From: Streptomyces sp. NBC_01439
GTDB lineage: Bacteria > Actinomycetota > Actinomycetes > Streptomycetales > Streptomycetaceae
Assembly: GCF_036227605.1 (NCBI RefSeq)
Contig: NZ_CP109487.1
Location: 8,853,001 to 8,917,000 of the forward strand
Reading direction: 5' to 3'
Length of the DNA stretch: 64,000 nt
Shown: in pieces, positions 7,901 to 16,320 of the stretch
Layout of the letters: every line of letters begins with the position of its first letter
Position numbering within the stretch: position 1 is the first letter of the stretch
Notes under the pieces: generated by a model
Seen by the model: the letters and a program-made list of their open reading frames with translations, nothing else
The model's database searches: none
Told to the model about the DNA's origin: nothing
Made by a program: the position numbers and the translations under genes

Positions 7901-9758
7901 TGTGGCGACCGCCCCCGTCGGCGCTCTCGAACTGGAAGCCGTACGCCCCGTCCAGGCTGCCGCCGAACGGCACCATCCCGCCCAACTCCGCGGGCTCGAA
8001 AGGTTCCTCGGGGCGGTCCGCCCAGACTGCGGTGTCGCAGAAGTACGGGTTCGGCTTGAGGGTCCAGCTCACGAGGAAGGAGCCGCCCACGTAGTGCACG
8101 GCGAACAGGGTCGCGTCCTCGGGAACCGCGAACCGGCAGGAGCCCCGCTCCCCGTCCGGGGCGACGGCGACCGCCCGGTCCCGCCCGAACACCGTCAGCA
8201 CCGGCCAGGTGCAGGTCACCCCGGCGACGCCCGGCAGCGGCGGGGTCGCCGCGGACTCGACGGAAGCGGCCGGCACGGCTGGCTCCGCGAACCCCGCGTA
8301 CACCGACTCCAGGGCCGGCCAGGCCAGTTCCTCCGGCAGGCCGGCCGCCAGCGAACGCCGCAGCGTGCCCGCCGCCCCCGCCCCGGCGAGGGCGTCGACG
8401 ATCCCGCCGAGGGCCGTCACCGTCGGCCGGTCCAGCAGGGTCTCCAGCTCGGCCACGGCCTCCTCGGCCCCCGCCATGCCGCCGCCCCCGACCGCGGAGA
8501 CGAGCTTGCCGACCCGCCCGGCCACCTCGTGGGCGATGCCCTCGTTGCCCGGCAGCAGCGTCACCGCGGACCCGGTACGGCGCCCGCGCGCGGTCCAGTG
8601 GTCCGGGAGCAGATCGGCGTGGACCGTCCCCTCCAGGCGGGGGCCGAACACCGGGTCCGCGGCCAGCGCGACGAGGTCCCGTCGGGACCGCTCCCCCCAG
8701 AACCGCATCCGGACCTCCGGGCCCGGGTCGACCACCGCGGCCCCGGCCGCCAGGCAGGCGTCCAGCACGTCCGCGTCGAAGCCCTGGTAGTGGTACCGGG
8801 TGGTGTGCACCGCGACGGGGGTGCCCGCCGCCCGCAGCTGCGGGCCCAGCCGGACGACCAGGTCGAGGAGTTCCGCCGGCAGCGGCTGCCGGGAGACCCC
8901 GCCGCCGGACTGCAGCGCGTACTGGTACATGCGGACGAACTGTCCGACCCAGTGCGCCAGCCCGCCCTGCGGCACCAACCGCCCGGCCGCCATCGCTTCC
9001 GTCGCTCCGCAGCCGATCAGCATCCGCAGCCAGGCCCCGCCGTCGGTGACCCCGGCCGGGAAGACCTCGACCAGTCCGGCCAGGATGGCGTCCGCCGGCG
9101 GATGCGCCGTCAGGACGGCCTCGGCGGCGGTCAGCAGTGCTTCGGGCACCGACTTCCCGCGGGTGACCGACAGGATCGCGCCCACCATCCGCGCGGCCTC
9201 GTCGTCACCGTGCCCGGCCGCCTTGGCCGACGCCCGTACCCGGCGCACCAGATCCGCCGGCAGGTCCGCCCGCGAGCCGGCCCACGCGGTCAGGAACGCC
9301 TCCAGGGCCGTGTGCGCCGCCGCCGGATCGAGGGTCTCGGCGAGGAAGCGCTGATGGGCCCCGAACTCCTTGGCCGGCATGGCTCCACCCGCCGCGAACA
9401 GCAGGGCGTTGGCCCGGCGGTAGCCGGGATCCACCGGCAGCCCGTGCTCCGCCTCGGCGGCGCGCGCCGCCGCGTAGGCCCGCCCGCCCGGCCGGCTCCC
9501 GTACCCGATCAGGCGATGGCCCACCGTGTCCCAGAACCACGGCAGGTGCGCCGGCGGCAGCCGCCGCGCCCGCGCCGTCATCGTGTCGACGAACCGGCCG
9601 GGCTTCTCGTGGGACCGGCCGAGCTCGGTGTACATGTCGTCGATCAGGTCCCGCGCGACCCCGGCCGCACCCGGGTCGTGGGCGGCGACCCAGTCGGCGT
9701 ACGTGGTGGAGGCGTGCGGACCGGAGGCGGGCAACAGGGCATCGAGCGAGACGATCAT
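4992..9758 (-). CDS. Very large conserved-type protein of unknown function (about 1590 residues)
   Basis: One uninterrupted frame with normal Streptomyces codon bias, so it is a real gene. I do not recognise a defined family. The N-terminal 500 residues look helical and repeat-like (Ala/Leu-rich, ending near DRPTVTALGGIVDALAG). A central part (about 520-800) is rich in beta-type segments such as FAVHYVGGSFLVSW and GSRIWTNTIYGRKPWEVVD, suggesting a propeller. The C-terminal half is again helical, with a wing-like stretch FAELTGVRRAVARLVVAGLV that could bind nucleic acid. No signal peptide or membrane segment is seen. The start is uncertain (ATGs at 9758 and 9767, GTG at 9791). The stop codon TAG is shared with the CTAG flank of the adjacent MITE. 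Confidence 0.7.
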   Translation of the reverse strand: MIVSLDALLPASGPHASTTYADWVAAHDPGAAGVARDLIDDMYTELGRSHEKPGRFVDTMTARARRLPPAHLPWFWDTVGHRLIGYGSRPGGRAYAAARAAEAEHGLPVDPGYRRANALLFAAGGAMPAKEFGAHQRFLAETLDPAAAHTALEAFLTAWAGSRADLPADLVRRVRASAKAAGHGDDEAARMVGAILSVTRGKSVPEALLTAAEAVLTAHPPADAILAGLVEVFPAGVTDGGAWLRMLIGCGATEAMAAGRLVPQGGLAHWVGQFVRMYQYALQSGGGVSRQPLPAELLDLVVRLGPQLRAAGTPVAVHTTRYHYQGFDADVLDACLAAGAAVVDPGPEVRMRFWGERSRRDLVALAADPVFGPRLEGTVHADLLPDHWTARGRRTGSAVTLLPGNEGIAHEVAGRVGKLVSAVGGGGMAGAEEAVAELETLLDRPTVTALGGIVDALAGAGAAGTLRRSLAAGLPEELAWPALESVYAGFAEPAVPAASVESAATPPLPGVAGVTCTWPVLTVFGRDRAVAVAPDGERGSCRFAVPEDATLFAVHYVGGSFLVSWTLKPNPYFCDTAVWADRPEEPFEPAELGGMVPFGGSLDGAYGFQFESADGGGRHSGLRVLRPGDTEGIDGEELLLGDGSRIWTNTIYGRKPWEVVDPVTGERRGAVALPHFPGRAPATDPAAEPSEAGMSLDSEALQLAPLPAGLSDSPLGSRDGLVGTRVLFRTRHRDHAPDHYLVESVDGRTARFDIDRPGQEPWGLWAAPEGAVEDVVLAEAQTPTGVRAYTADGVLLWELDGHHSPKHPRVRPARQVTVSAGVALPPAFWYLLRTRDAAGSRALRSVDGQTAQALLAAALTGEEALRAVVARELPEVTDPVLAGAVVAVAGRAARVEERRRALHRRVSLLAEAPPVVLRRSARDTELLPALFGLVPGGEEDARGRTRDVALPATLGALAADGACLAGTIVEEVRRLSPPAPPHDWSQLLGSIDAVAWRAAVAPTPDADRAALLALLDTWADQPFARAGSRWWVGRTPGSADLDGLRAGGTAVASAALRSGGSACWFVAPAVGDPDGDPVPAALPQARPVRVRRDDAARLRALVAAVEAQGPVPVPESAAARFAELTGVRRAVARLVVAGLVGRAHRDEDRALACKAPYRATALTAGAYEELRARLGGAGQRAVLAAALPEDPAELWRPGGVDAAAERMAGVWRELLGALPAVHDEAADALETDLGLGEVWARRLAGGWQAASDTTVNAPVEAAGWELAATPYGIGVEVRAVPPAEPELPYGTPVGLDLLGMASALVWAWTDRPVGDPAVAGAMDVYERLRAELARPELLLALPGGRVQDTSARIAERFGPGLLPVAMDVRKEEGPVPVTAYDSGPLVVCAPGGASFLRPAAVTDPEVWRRVREVTDLTEELDRVAPLVAGGGLERMMLRARSGPVPAGAYEADPRRSCPELVTRAADELSVGADAAALYLQVAALAAPTDRNVRRWNGWSAKRHKEVQAELLATGAVMEAKRARAGRTVFLPGEWTELKAPNLPLETVKLATHQVRPLWSNSVRAPFGRVLPTEPLHEVFARAWERRPA

Positions 9759-9913
9759 GCTTCGCATCGTCGCACGGACCACTGACACCACCCGGCCGAG
9801 GCGGAGCGGCCCCGGCCCGGCTTCCCGGCCCCGGCCCCAGCCCGGCTTCCCGGCTGCGGCCCCGGGCCCTGGCCTCCCGGCCCCGGCTCAGGTTCCGGCT
9901 TCCCGGCCCCAGC

Positions 9914-9976
9914 TTCCCGGCCTTGGCCCCCGGTTTCCCGGCCTTGGCCCCCGGTTTCCCGGCCTTGGCCCCCGGC
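9914..9976. repeat. Three tandem copies of a 21-bp unit in a GC-rich intergenic stretch
   Basis: The unit beginning TTCCCGGCCTTGGCCCCCGG occurs at 9914-9934, 9935-9955 and 9956-9976 with only the last base changed. It sits in the 340-base gap between the large unknown gene and nadE (9759-10100). The rest of this gap (9800-9913) is built of degenerate CCCGGC/TTCCCGG words. Frames through it encode monotonous Gly-Pro-Ala strings and are not convincing genes. Apart from a nadE leader near its right end I see nothing else in it. Confidence 0.85.
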
Positions 9977-10100
9977 CTCCCGGGCCACGGGCTTTCGTCT
10001 CCCGGCCTTCCTCTAGAGTGCTTCCGTCCCGTACACGTGACTGTGACCCCGGCCGGGCGGCGCGTGCCGACCCGCGCACGGGCCCGAGCGAGGAGCAACC

Positions 10101-10931
10101 GTGACCGACCTGGCGTCCATATCCCTGCAGCAGGAGATCGCGCGCGATCTCCAGGTGAGCGCGTCCTTCGACGTCCGGCAGGAGATCGAGCGCCGAGTGG
10201 CCTTCCTCGCCGAGCGGCTGACCTCCACGGGTCTGCGCGCACTGGTCCTGGGCATCAGCGGCGGCGTGGATTCCACGACCGCGGGCCGCCTGTGCCAGCT
10301 CGCCGTCGAGCGGGTGCGCGCCGCCGGGCACGAGGCGACGTTCTTCGCGATGCGACTGCCCTACGGGACCCAGGCCGACGAGAAGGACGCGCAGCTGGCG
10401 CTGGACTTCATCCGGGCCGACCGGGTCATGACCGTGGACGTGAAGTCCGCGAGCGACGCCGCCCTGGAAGCGGCGCTGGCCGGCGGCACGGTCTTCCGCG
10501 ACGCGCACCACCAGGACTTCGTGCACGGCAACATCAAGGCCCGGCAGCGCATGATCGCCCAGTACGCGGTGGCGGGCGCGCACGAGGGCCTGGTGGTCGG
10601 CACCGACCACGCCGCCGAGGCGGTCTCCGGCTTCTTCACCAAGTTCGGCGACGGTGCGGCCGACGTCGTCCCGCTCACCGGCCTCACCAAGCGCCGGGTG
10701 CGCGCCCTCGCGCAGGAGCTCGGCGCGCCCGCCGAGCTGGTGCACAAGACCCCGACCGCGGACCTGGAGACGCTCGACCCGGGCAAGCCCGACGAGGACG
10801 CCCTCGGCGTCACCTACGACGACATCGACGACCTCCTCGAGGGCAAGCCCGTCGCGGGGACCGCCTTCGCGGCCATCGTCACCCGCTACCGCCTCACCGA
10901 GCACAAGCGACAGCTGCCGATCGCCCCCTGA
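10101..10931 (+). CDS. nadE: Ammonia-dependent NAD(+) synthetase
   Basis: Catalyses the last step of NAD synthesis: nicotinic acid adenine dinucleotide plus ATP plus ammonia to NAD. At 276 residues it matches the length of the ammonia-using enzymes and lacks the glutaminase domain of the longer form. The ATP-pyrophosphatase loop SGGVDS is at residues 53-58. Further family segments are LPYGTQADEKDAQ, NIKARQRMIAQYA, VVGTDHAAEAVSGFFTKFGD and LVHKTPTADLE. The ribosome site GAGGAGC precedes the ATG. A long hairpin follows the stop, so it is probably transcribed alone. Confidence 0.97.
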   Translation: MTDLASISLQQEIARDLQVSASFDVRQEIERRVAFLAERLTSTGLRALVLGISGGVDSTTAGRLCQLAVERVRAAGHEATFFAMRLPYGTQADEKDAQLALDFIRADRVMTVDVKSASDAALEAALAGGTVFRDAHHQDFVHGNIKARQRMIAQYAVAGAHEGLVVGTDHAAEAVSGFFTKFGDGAADVVPLTGLTKRRVRALAQELGAPAELVHKTPTADLETLDPGKPDEDALGVTYDDIDDLLEGKPVAGTAFAAIVTRYRLTEHKRQLPIAP

Positions 10932-10946
10932 GCCGCCCCCGCGCCG

Positions 10947-10980
10947 GCCCGGCACTGAGCCGAACGGCTCAATGCCGGGC
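10947..10980 (+). terminator. Hairpin terminator after nadE
   Basis: GCCCGGCACTGAGCC (10947-10961) pairs with GGCTCAATGCCGGGC (10966-10980) around a GAAC loop; the only non-Watson-Crick position is a G-U-compatible one. It begins 15 bases after the nadE stop. There is no U tract, which is usual in Streptomyces. Confidence 0.8.
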
Positions 10981-11061
10981 CGACGACGGGACCGCCCCGC
11001 ACGCCCCCACCTATCGTGGAAGCGACCTCATGACCCGGCGGTGGCGCGCGGACAGGTGGAT

Positions 11062-12285
11062 GTGGACGGATCAGGGATCGACTATCACGCGGTCTTCCAC
11101 GCCCTTCCGGGCGCGGTCGCACTGCTGACCCCTGACCTGGTGTACCTGGACGTCAACGAGTCGTTCGTGGAGACGTCCGGCCGTACCCGCGAGCAGCTCA
11201 TCGACCGCTACCTCTTCGACGTCTTCCCCGACAACCCCAACGATCCGGCGGCGAACGGCATGCGCAACCTGCGCGCCTCCCTGGAACGGGTCGTGGCCAC
11301 CGGGGAGCCCGACACCATGGCCGTCCAGCGCTACGACGTCGAGTACCCCGACCGGTCCGGGGTCTGGCACGAGCGCTACTGGAGCCCCGTCAACGTCCCC
11401 GTCCTCGCCCCCGACGGCACCGTGGCACTGCTCCTGCACCGCGTGGAAGAAGTCACCGAGCTCATCCGGGCCGGCTCCCGCAACGGCGGTGACCACGCCC
11501 AAGTGCTGGAGGCCGAGATCTACACCCGTGGCCGGGAGCTCCAGGAGGTCAACGAACGCCTGCGCCGGGCGCACGCCCACGAGCGCGAGGTGGCCCTCCA
11601 CCTCCAGGAGGCCCTGCTGCCCGCGCCGCGCCCGCTCGGCCACCACCACGCCGCCGTCCGCTACCGGCCCGCCACCATGGCCCTGAACGTGTGCGGCGAC
11701 TGGTACGACCTCGTCGACCGGCCCGGTCGCACCGCCGTGTCCGTCGGCGACGTCGTCGGCCACGGACTCGGGGCGGCCGGCGTCATGGGCCAGCTGCGCA
11801 GCGCCCTGTCGGCCGCCTCCCACGTCGCCGAGGGCCCGGCCCAGGCCCTGGAGGTCCTCGGCCTGTACGCCCGCTCCGTCGACGGCGCCGAGTCCACCAC
11901 CGCCGTGTCCGTCTTCATCGACTGGAACAGCCGCACCCTCACCTACAGCAGTGCCGGCCACCCACCGCCCCTGCTCTGCCACCCCGACGGCACGGTCACC
12001 TTCCTCGACCGGGCCACCGACCCCCCGCTCGGCGCCCGGCCCGAACACGCCCCCCGTCCCCAGGAACAGCTCGCCTTCGCCGAAGGCTCCACCCTCGTCC
12101 TGTACACCGACGGGCTCATCGAACGCCGCCGCGAGGACATCGACGTCGGTCTGGGCAGGCTGGCCGACGCCCTCGTACGGCACCGCACCGCCGAGCCCGA
12201 CGCCCTCGCGGACGCGCTGCTGGCCGATCTCATTCCCGCCGTCGGCATCACCGACGACACCGCGCTGGTCGTCCTGCGCCTGTGA
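11062..12285 (+). CDS. PAS-domain PP2C/SpoIIE-type serine phosphatase
   Basis: A 407-residue signalling protein. Residues 1-110 form a PAS domain (YHAVFHALPGAVALLTPDLV, SGRTREQLIDRYLFDVFP). A helical linker with coiled-coil character (about 145-185) leads to a SpoIIE/PP2C domain with CGDWYDL, SVGDVVGHGLGAAGVM, SSAGHPPPLL, LYTDGLIERR and a final ITDDTALVVL, which hold the metal-binding Asp residues. Such proteins dephosphorylate anti-sigma-factor antagonists, usually as part of stress or development switches. The GTG at 11062 follows AGGTGG and was chosen over in-frame GTGs at 11041 and 11056. No kinase domain is attached. Confidence 0.88.
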   Translation: MDGSGIDYHAVFHALPGAVALLTPDLVYLDVNESFVETSGRTREQLIDRYLFDVFPDNPNDPAANGMRNLRASLERVVATGEPDTMAVQRYDVEYPDRSGVWHERYWSPVNVPVLAPDGTVALLLHRVEEVTELIRAGSRNGGDHAQVLEAEIYTRGRELQEVNERLRRAHAHEREVALHLQEALLPAPRPLGHHHAAVRYRPATMALNVCGDWYDLVDRPGRTAVSVGDVVGHGLGAAGVMGQLRSALSAASHVAEGPAQALEVLGLYARSVDGAESTTAVSVFIDWNSRTLTYSSAGHPPPLLCHPDGTVTFLDRATDPPLGARPEHAPRPQEQLAFAEGSTLVLYTDGLIERRREDIDVGLGRLADALVRHRTAEPDALADALLADLIPAVGITDDTALVVLRL

Positions 12286-12341
12286 CGGCCGCCCCGGGGA
12301 ATTCGCAGGCGCCCACGGCCCCGGCTGCATAGGCTCGGCCC

Positions 12342-13103
12342 ATGCCGAGCCCCGCACTCCAGCGCGTCAATGCCTTCCTTTCGGACTTCGCCCGCCGCCA
12401 GGCCGCGCGCACGAGGGTCCTTCCCGGAGGGTTCGCCGTGTACGACGACGCGTACGCGCAGTCCTACGCGAACAACCAGCTCGTCATCGACGCGGCCGTC
12501 GACCCCGAGGCGCTGCCCGCCCTCGCGGAGGAAGCCCTGGCGCACCTGCCGCACCGGCTGATCTCCGTACTCGACGACGAGACCGGCCGGGCGTGCGCGG
12601 GGCCGCTGGTCCGGGCCGGATACACCCACTCCACCTACCTGGTCATGCTGCACACGGGCCCGGTGCCGGACGCCGGACCCGCGCAGGAGGTGGACCTCGA
12701 CGCACTGCGCGTACCGCTGACCCGCCGCTGGCGGGGGTTCCTCCCGGACGCCGACGACGAGGTCCTGCGCCAGCTCGTCGACCGGCGCGAGGCCCGCCGG
12801 CGCGGGGCGGACGTCGTCCGGTTCATCGGTGCCCGTACGGAGGCGGGCGAGGTCGCCTCATGGGCCGACCTCTACGTCGACCGGGCGACCGGCACGGCCC
12901 AGATCGAGGACCTGATCACCTCGGAGGCCCACCTCGGTCGCGGCTACGCCGACGCCGTCCTGGCGGGCGCCCTGCGCCTGGCCGCCGCCCACGGCAGCGA
13001 GTTCCGCTTCCTGACCGCCGACGCCGCGGATTGGCCGCGCCACTGGTACGAGCGCCGCGGCTTCGCCGTCATAGGCCACTCGCACGGCTTCGAACGCAGC
13101 TGA
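12342..13103 (+). CDS. GNAT-family N-acetyltransferase (two-part)
   Basis: 253 residues. The C-terminal half carries the GNAT core: ASWADLYVDRATGTAQIEDL, then LGRGYADAVLAGALRLA (acetyl-CoA loop reading LGRGYA) and WPRHWYERRGFAVIGHSHGF. The N-terminal 110 residues are diverged and may form a degenerate second GNAT fold, as in other two-lobed family members. The ATG at 12342 begins 56 bases after the phosphatase stop, on the same strand. The substrate is unknown. Confidence 0.8.
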   Translation: MPSPALQRVNAFLSDFARRQAARTRVLPGGFAVYDDAYAQSYANNQLVIDAAVDPEALPALAEEALAHLPHRLISVLDDETGRACAGPLVRAGYTHSTYLVMLHTGPVPDAGPAQEVDLDALRVPLTRRWRGFLPDADDEVLRQLVDRREARRRGADVVRFIGARTEAGEVASWADLYVDRATGTAQIEDLITSEAHLGRGYADAVLAGALRLAAAHGSEFRFLTADAADWPRHWYERRGFAVIGHSHGFERS

Positions 13104-13157
13104 CGCCGTGAGCGCCGTCCGCGCCCTCCGTGCCGTGCGCCGTCCGTGCCCGGCCTT

Positions 13158-13958
13158 TCAGGGGCGGGGGTGCAGGGGGACCGGGACGCGGGGCAGGTCG
13201 ATGCCGAAGTGCGTGCGGTAGGCCGCCAGGACCTCGGCGTCGTCGGCCAGGGTCCGCTCGGTCCGTTCCCCGTCGGCCGTGACCGTCAGCACGCGGTCGC
13301 TGAGGGTGGTCCGGCCGGTCTCCGTCAGCAGCGAGCACACCGGCTTGCGGGTGAAACCGGACGCGGGCGAGGTGCTGTGCCACCACGCACCGGTCACGAA
13401 GTCGGACAGGACCCGGGGGCGCGTTTCCAGCCGGTACTGCGGCACGCCGTTCTGAAGGACGTCGAGGTCCCCCTCCGGGCCACCGGCCGCCGCGATCCGG
13501 AACACCCCGCCCGGGTCGGTCTGCTCGCCGCGCTCGTCGAAGGCCAGCGGGAAGTGGTTGTGGTCGCCGAAGCCCACGTCCACCAGCCACGGGCGGCCGT
13601 CCTCGCACTCCACGCGCAGCGCCAGGTGGTCGTAGGGCACGCCCTGCCCGCCGTCGGCGGAAAGCACCCGGGCCTGCAGCAGCTCCACCCGGTAGCCCAG
13701 GGAGTGCAGCAGCAGCGCGAACGCGCCGTTCAGCTCGTAACAGAATCCGCCGCGGCCGCCGTGCAGCAGCTTGTCGAGCAGTGCCGCCCCCTCCAGCACG
13801 ATCTCCTGTCCCAGGTGGATGGACAGGCTCTCGAAGGGGACGGTCCGCAGGTGCCGCAGGTGCAGGTCGCGCAGGGCAGCCGCACTCGCCGCCCCGGGCC
13901 GCTGCGCCCCGATCCGCCGCAGGTACGCGTCAACGCGTGACGCGGGAAGCTCTTCCAT
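13158..13958 (-). CDS. Arylamine N-acetyltransferase
   Basis: A 266-residue member of the NAT family, which moves an acetyl group from acetyl-CoA to arylamines, hydrazines or, in some actinomycetes, biosynthetic intermediates. The catalytic triad is visible: Cys in GGRGGFCYE, His in YDHLALRV and Asp in WLVDVGFGDHNHF. RTVPFESLSIHLG before the Cys motif also fits. Length matches the family. The ATG at 13958 begins MEELPASRVDAYL; a 12-residue longer form from 13994 is possible. It converges with the GNAT gene. Confidence 0.93.
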   Translation of the reverse strand: MEELPASRVDAYLRRIGAQRPGAASAAALRDLHLRHLRTVPFESLSIHLGQEIVLEGAALLDKLLHGGRGGFCYELNGAFALLLHSLGYRVELLQARVLSADGGQGVPYDHLALRVECEDGRPWLVDVGFGDHNHFPLAFDERGEQTDPGGVFRIAAAGGPEGDLDVLQNGVPQYRLETRPRVLSDFVTGAWWHSTSPASGFTRKPVCSLLTETGRTTLSDRVLTVTADGERTERTLADDAEVLAAYRTHFGIDLPRVPVPLHPRP

Positions 13959-14006
13959 CCCGGCAGTCTCGCAACCTGCCTCCGCCCCTGCCATACGCGG
14001 ATGGAC

Positions 14007-15248
14007 CTAGGTCCATCGGCCAGCCGTTTCACGGGCGGCCGCCGGAAGCAGGAACGGGGTGGTCAGGGCGAGCAGTCCCGCGGCCGCGAGGGCGGTGCGC
14101 GGGCCGGTGACGTCGGCGAGCAGGCCGGCGAGCGCCGTGAGGACGGCGACGGACGCTTGCTGGCCGATCGACCAGGCCGAAAGGGTGCGGGCGACGAGAT
14201 GCGCGGGGGTGTGTTCGAGCCGGTAGGTGGCGAGCACCGGGGTGTACAGACTCATGTTGATGACGATCGCCAGCTGGACCGCCATCACCGTGAGGAGGCC
14301 GACGACGCCGGGGCGGACGAAGACCAGGCCGATCAGCCAGACGGCGCGCAGGGTGCCGACGGTCCGGATGACCCGGTCCCGGCCGTGTCGGGCCACGGTA
14401 CGGCGGGCCAACCGCGACCCGATGAGTCCGCCGATGCAGGGAGCGGCGAAGGCGAGGGCGTACTGCCAGGGCGGGAAGCCGAGCCGGCGCAGCAAGAGCA
14501 CGGCCAGCAGCGGCTCGGTGGCCATGACCAGGCCGGAGACGAGCACGTGGTTGAGGTAGAGCGCCCGCAGACCGGGATGCCCCATGATGTGCCGCCAGCC
14601 GTCCAGCAGCCCGCCGGCCCGGACCGCGCCCTTGCCGGTGGGGTGCGGCGCCCCTTCCCGGCCTCGGACCGCGGTGAGGCACAGCGCCGAGAACAGGTAG
14701 CTGAGCGCGTCGGCCACCACCGTGGTGACCGGCCCGAACAGGCCGATCGCCGCCCCGCCCAGTGGCGGCCCGACCGCGAGCGAGCTCCAGTTCGTGGACT
14801 CGAAGCGTGCGTTGGCCACGAGCAGGTCGTCCGGCGGGACGAGGGCCTTGAGGTAGGCGCCGCCGGCCGCGCTGAAAGCGATCTTGGCCGCCGCGACCAC
14901 GGCCGAGACCACGAGCAGCTGGACGAAACCCAGCCATCCGAAGAAGTAGGCGACCGGGACCGTCGCCATGACCGCGAACCGCGTCAGGTCCATCGCGATC
15001 ATGACCGGACGCTTGTGCCGGAACTCCACCCACGGCGCGAGCGGCACCGCGATCAGCGCGCCCACCGCGGGCCCCACCGCGGACAGCGCGGATACCTCGG
15101 CGGGACCGGCGTGCAACGCCAGCACGGCGATCAGCGGCAATGCGCCGAACCCCAGCCCGGACCCGTAGGCGCTCACCGCATACGCCGTCCACAGCCAGCC
15201 GAACCGCCGGCCCAACCGTCTCCTGCCCACCCTGCGCAGCGCTCCCAC
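14007..15248 (-). CDS. MFS transporter, EntS-like
   Basis: A polytopic membrane protein of about 413 residues with 10-12 hydrophobic segments. The first is WLWTAYAVSAYGSGLGFG. The loop after TM2 is WVEFRHKRPVMIAMDL, the family's GxxxD-R-x-G-R/K-like signature in diverged form. The layout resembles MFS_3 exporters such as EntS. Substrate unknown. The start is uncertain: GTG codons at 15230, 15248 and 15314 are in frame and I took 15248, which leaves a 111-base divergent promoter region shared with the LysR gene. The LysR product is the likely regulator. Confidence 0.82.
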   Translation of the reverse strand: MGALRRVGRRRLGRRFGWLWTAYAVSAYGSGLGFGALPLIAVLALHAGPAEVSALSAVGPAVGALIAVPLAPWVEFRHKRPVMIAMDLTRFAVMATVPVAYFFGWLGFVQLLVVSAVVAAAKIAFSAAGGAYLKALVPPDDLLVANARFESTNWSSLAVGPPLGGAAIGLFGPVTTVVADALSYLFSALCLTAVRGREGAPHPTGKGAVRAGGLLDGWRHIMGHPGLRALYLNHVLVSGLVMATEPLLAVLLLRRLGFPPWQYALAFAAPCIGGLIGSRLARRTVARHGRDRVIRTVGTLRAVWLIGLVFVRPGVVGLLTVMAVQLAIVINMSLYTPVLATYRLEHTPAHLVARTLSAWSIGQQASVAVLTALAGLLADVTGPRTALAAAGLLALTTPFLLPAAARETAGRWT

Positions 15249-15359
15249 CCGAACAAACCGACGTTGACCGGGAGAGCTAACCGAGCAGCGCAGCAGCAGG
15301 TCAAACAACTGCACGGCCCCCTGCCCACAACCATCCGTTGTTCACTAAGGTGGATCGAC

Positions 15360-16295
15360 GTGGACCTCGAAGCAGTACGCACCTTCGTCGCCGTTGCGGA
15401 AGCGGGCCAGTTCCAGAAGGCCGCTGTCGACCTGTCGATCACCCAGCAGGCCGTCTCCAAACGCATCGCCGCACTGGAGCGCAGCCTCGGCGTGCGGCTG
15501 TTCACCCGCGCACCCCGTGGCGCGGAGCCCACCATCGACGGTCAGGCGTTCCTGCCCCATGCGCGCGAGCTGCTGCGCGTTGCCGAGCGCGCGGTCACGT
15601 CCGTGCGCCCCGACCGCCGTCCGCTACGCGTCGACGTGATCGCTTCGCGCGGCGCGCAGGCGGGCCTGATGCGGGGCTTCCACCGCGCGTACCCGGAGGT
15701 CGACCTCGACGTGGTGATGCTGTTCGAGATCGAGACGGCCCTCGCCGCGATCCGGTCCGGTGCGATCGACGCGTCGTTCCGCGCCGTCGCCGCTCCCGGC
15801 CGGCCCCTTCCCGAGGACATCGAGTCCGTCCGGGTGCTCGACGAGCCGCTCCAGCTGCTCACCGGCCCCGCCCATGCGTTGGCCGGCGCCCGGTCGGTGA
15901 CCGTCGCCCAGCTCGCCGGGCACCGGATCTGGATGCCCGGCATCGTCCCCGGCACCGAATGGGGCGCCTACTACGACGACCTCGTCGCCGAGTTCGGCCT
16001 CACCATCGAGGCGACCGGCCCCAACTTCGGCTCCGACGCGCTCCTGGACACCATCGCCGACACCCCGGCCCTGGCCACCTTCATGGGCGAGCACACCCGC
16101 CTCATCTGGCCCGCCGACCACGGCCTGCGCCGCATCCCGGTGACCGACCCGACGCCCGTCTACCCGCACTCGTTCCTGTGGCACCGCGACAACCCCCACC
16201 CGGCCCTGGTCACCCTCCGCGCCCATCTGGCCGCCACGGCGGCCGGCCGTGCCGCCGCCGGGACCTGGGCGCCGGGCTGGGTGATCCCGCGCTGA
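15360..16295 (+). CDS. LysR-family transcriptional regulator
   Basis: A 311-residue protein. The N-terminal winged helix-turn-helix is LEAVRTFVAVAEAGQFQKAA, then SITQQAVSKRIAALERSLGV and RLFTRAPRGAEPT. A type-2 periplasmic-binding-like effector domain fills residues 90-295. The GTG at 15360 is 7 bases after an AAGGTGG ribosome site. It is divergent from the MFS gene, the classical LysR arrangement for controlling an exporter. The effector is unknown. Confidence 0.92.
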   Translation: MDLEAVRTFVAVAEAGQFQKAAVDLSITQQAVSKRIAALERSLGVRLFTRAPRGAEPTIDGQAFLPHARELLRVAERAVTSVRPDRRPLRVDVIASRGAQAGLMRGFHRAYPEVDLDVVMLFEIETALAAIRSGAIDASFRAVAAPGRPLPEDIESVRVLDEPLQLLTGPAHALAGARSVTVAQLAGHRIWMPGIVPGTEWGAYYDDLVAEFGLTIEATGPNFGSDALLDTIADTPALATFMGEHTRLIWPADHGLRRIPVTDPTPVYPHSFLWHRDNPHPALVTLRAHLAATAAGRAAAGTWAPGWVIPR

Positions 16296-16320
16296 ACGGC
16301 CCCCGCCCGCGCGCCGATCC

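Noticed and set aside
9755-9988. A minus-strand frame rich in Gly-Gly-Gln-Gly-Arg repeats in the gap before nadE
   Set aside because: The frame is an outcome of the 21-bp repeats; it has no ribosome site and no codon bias.
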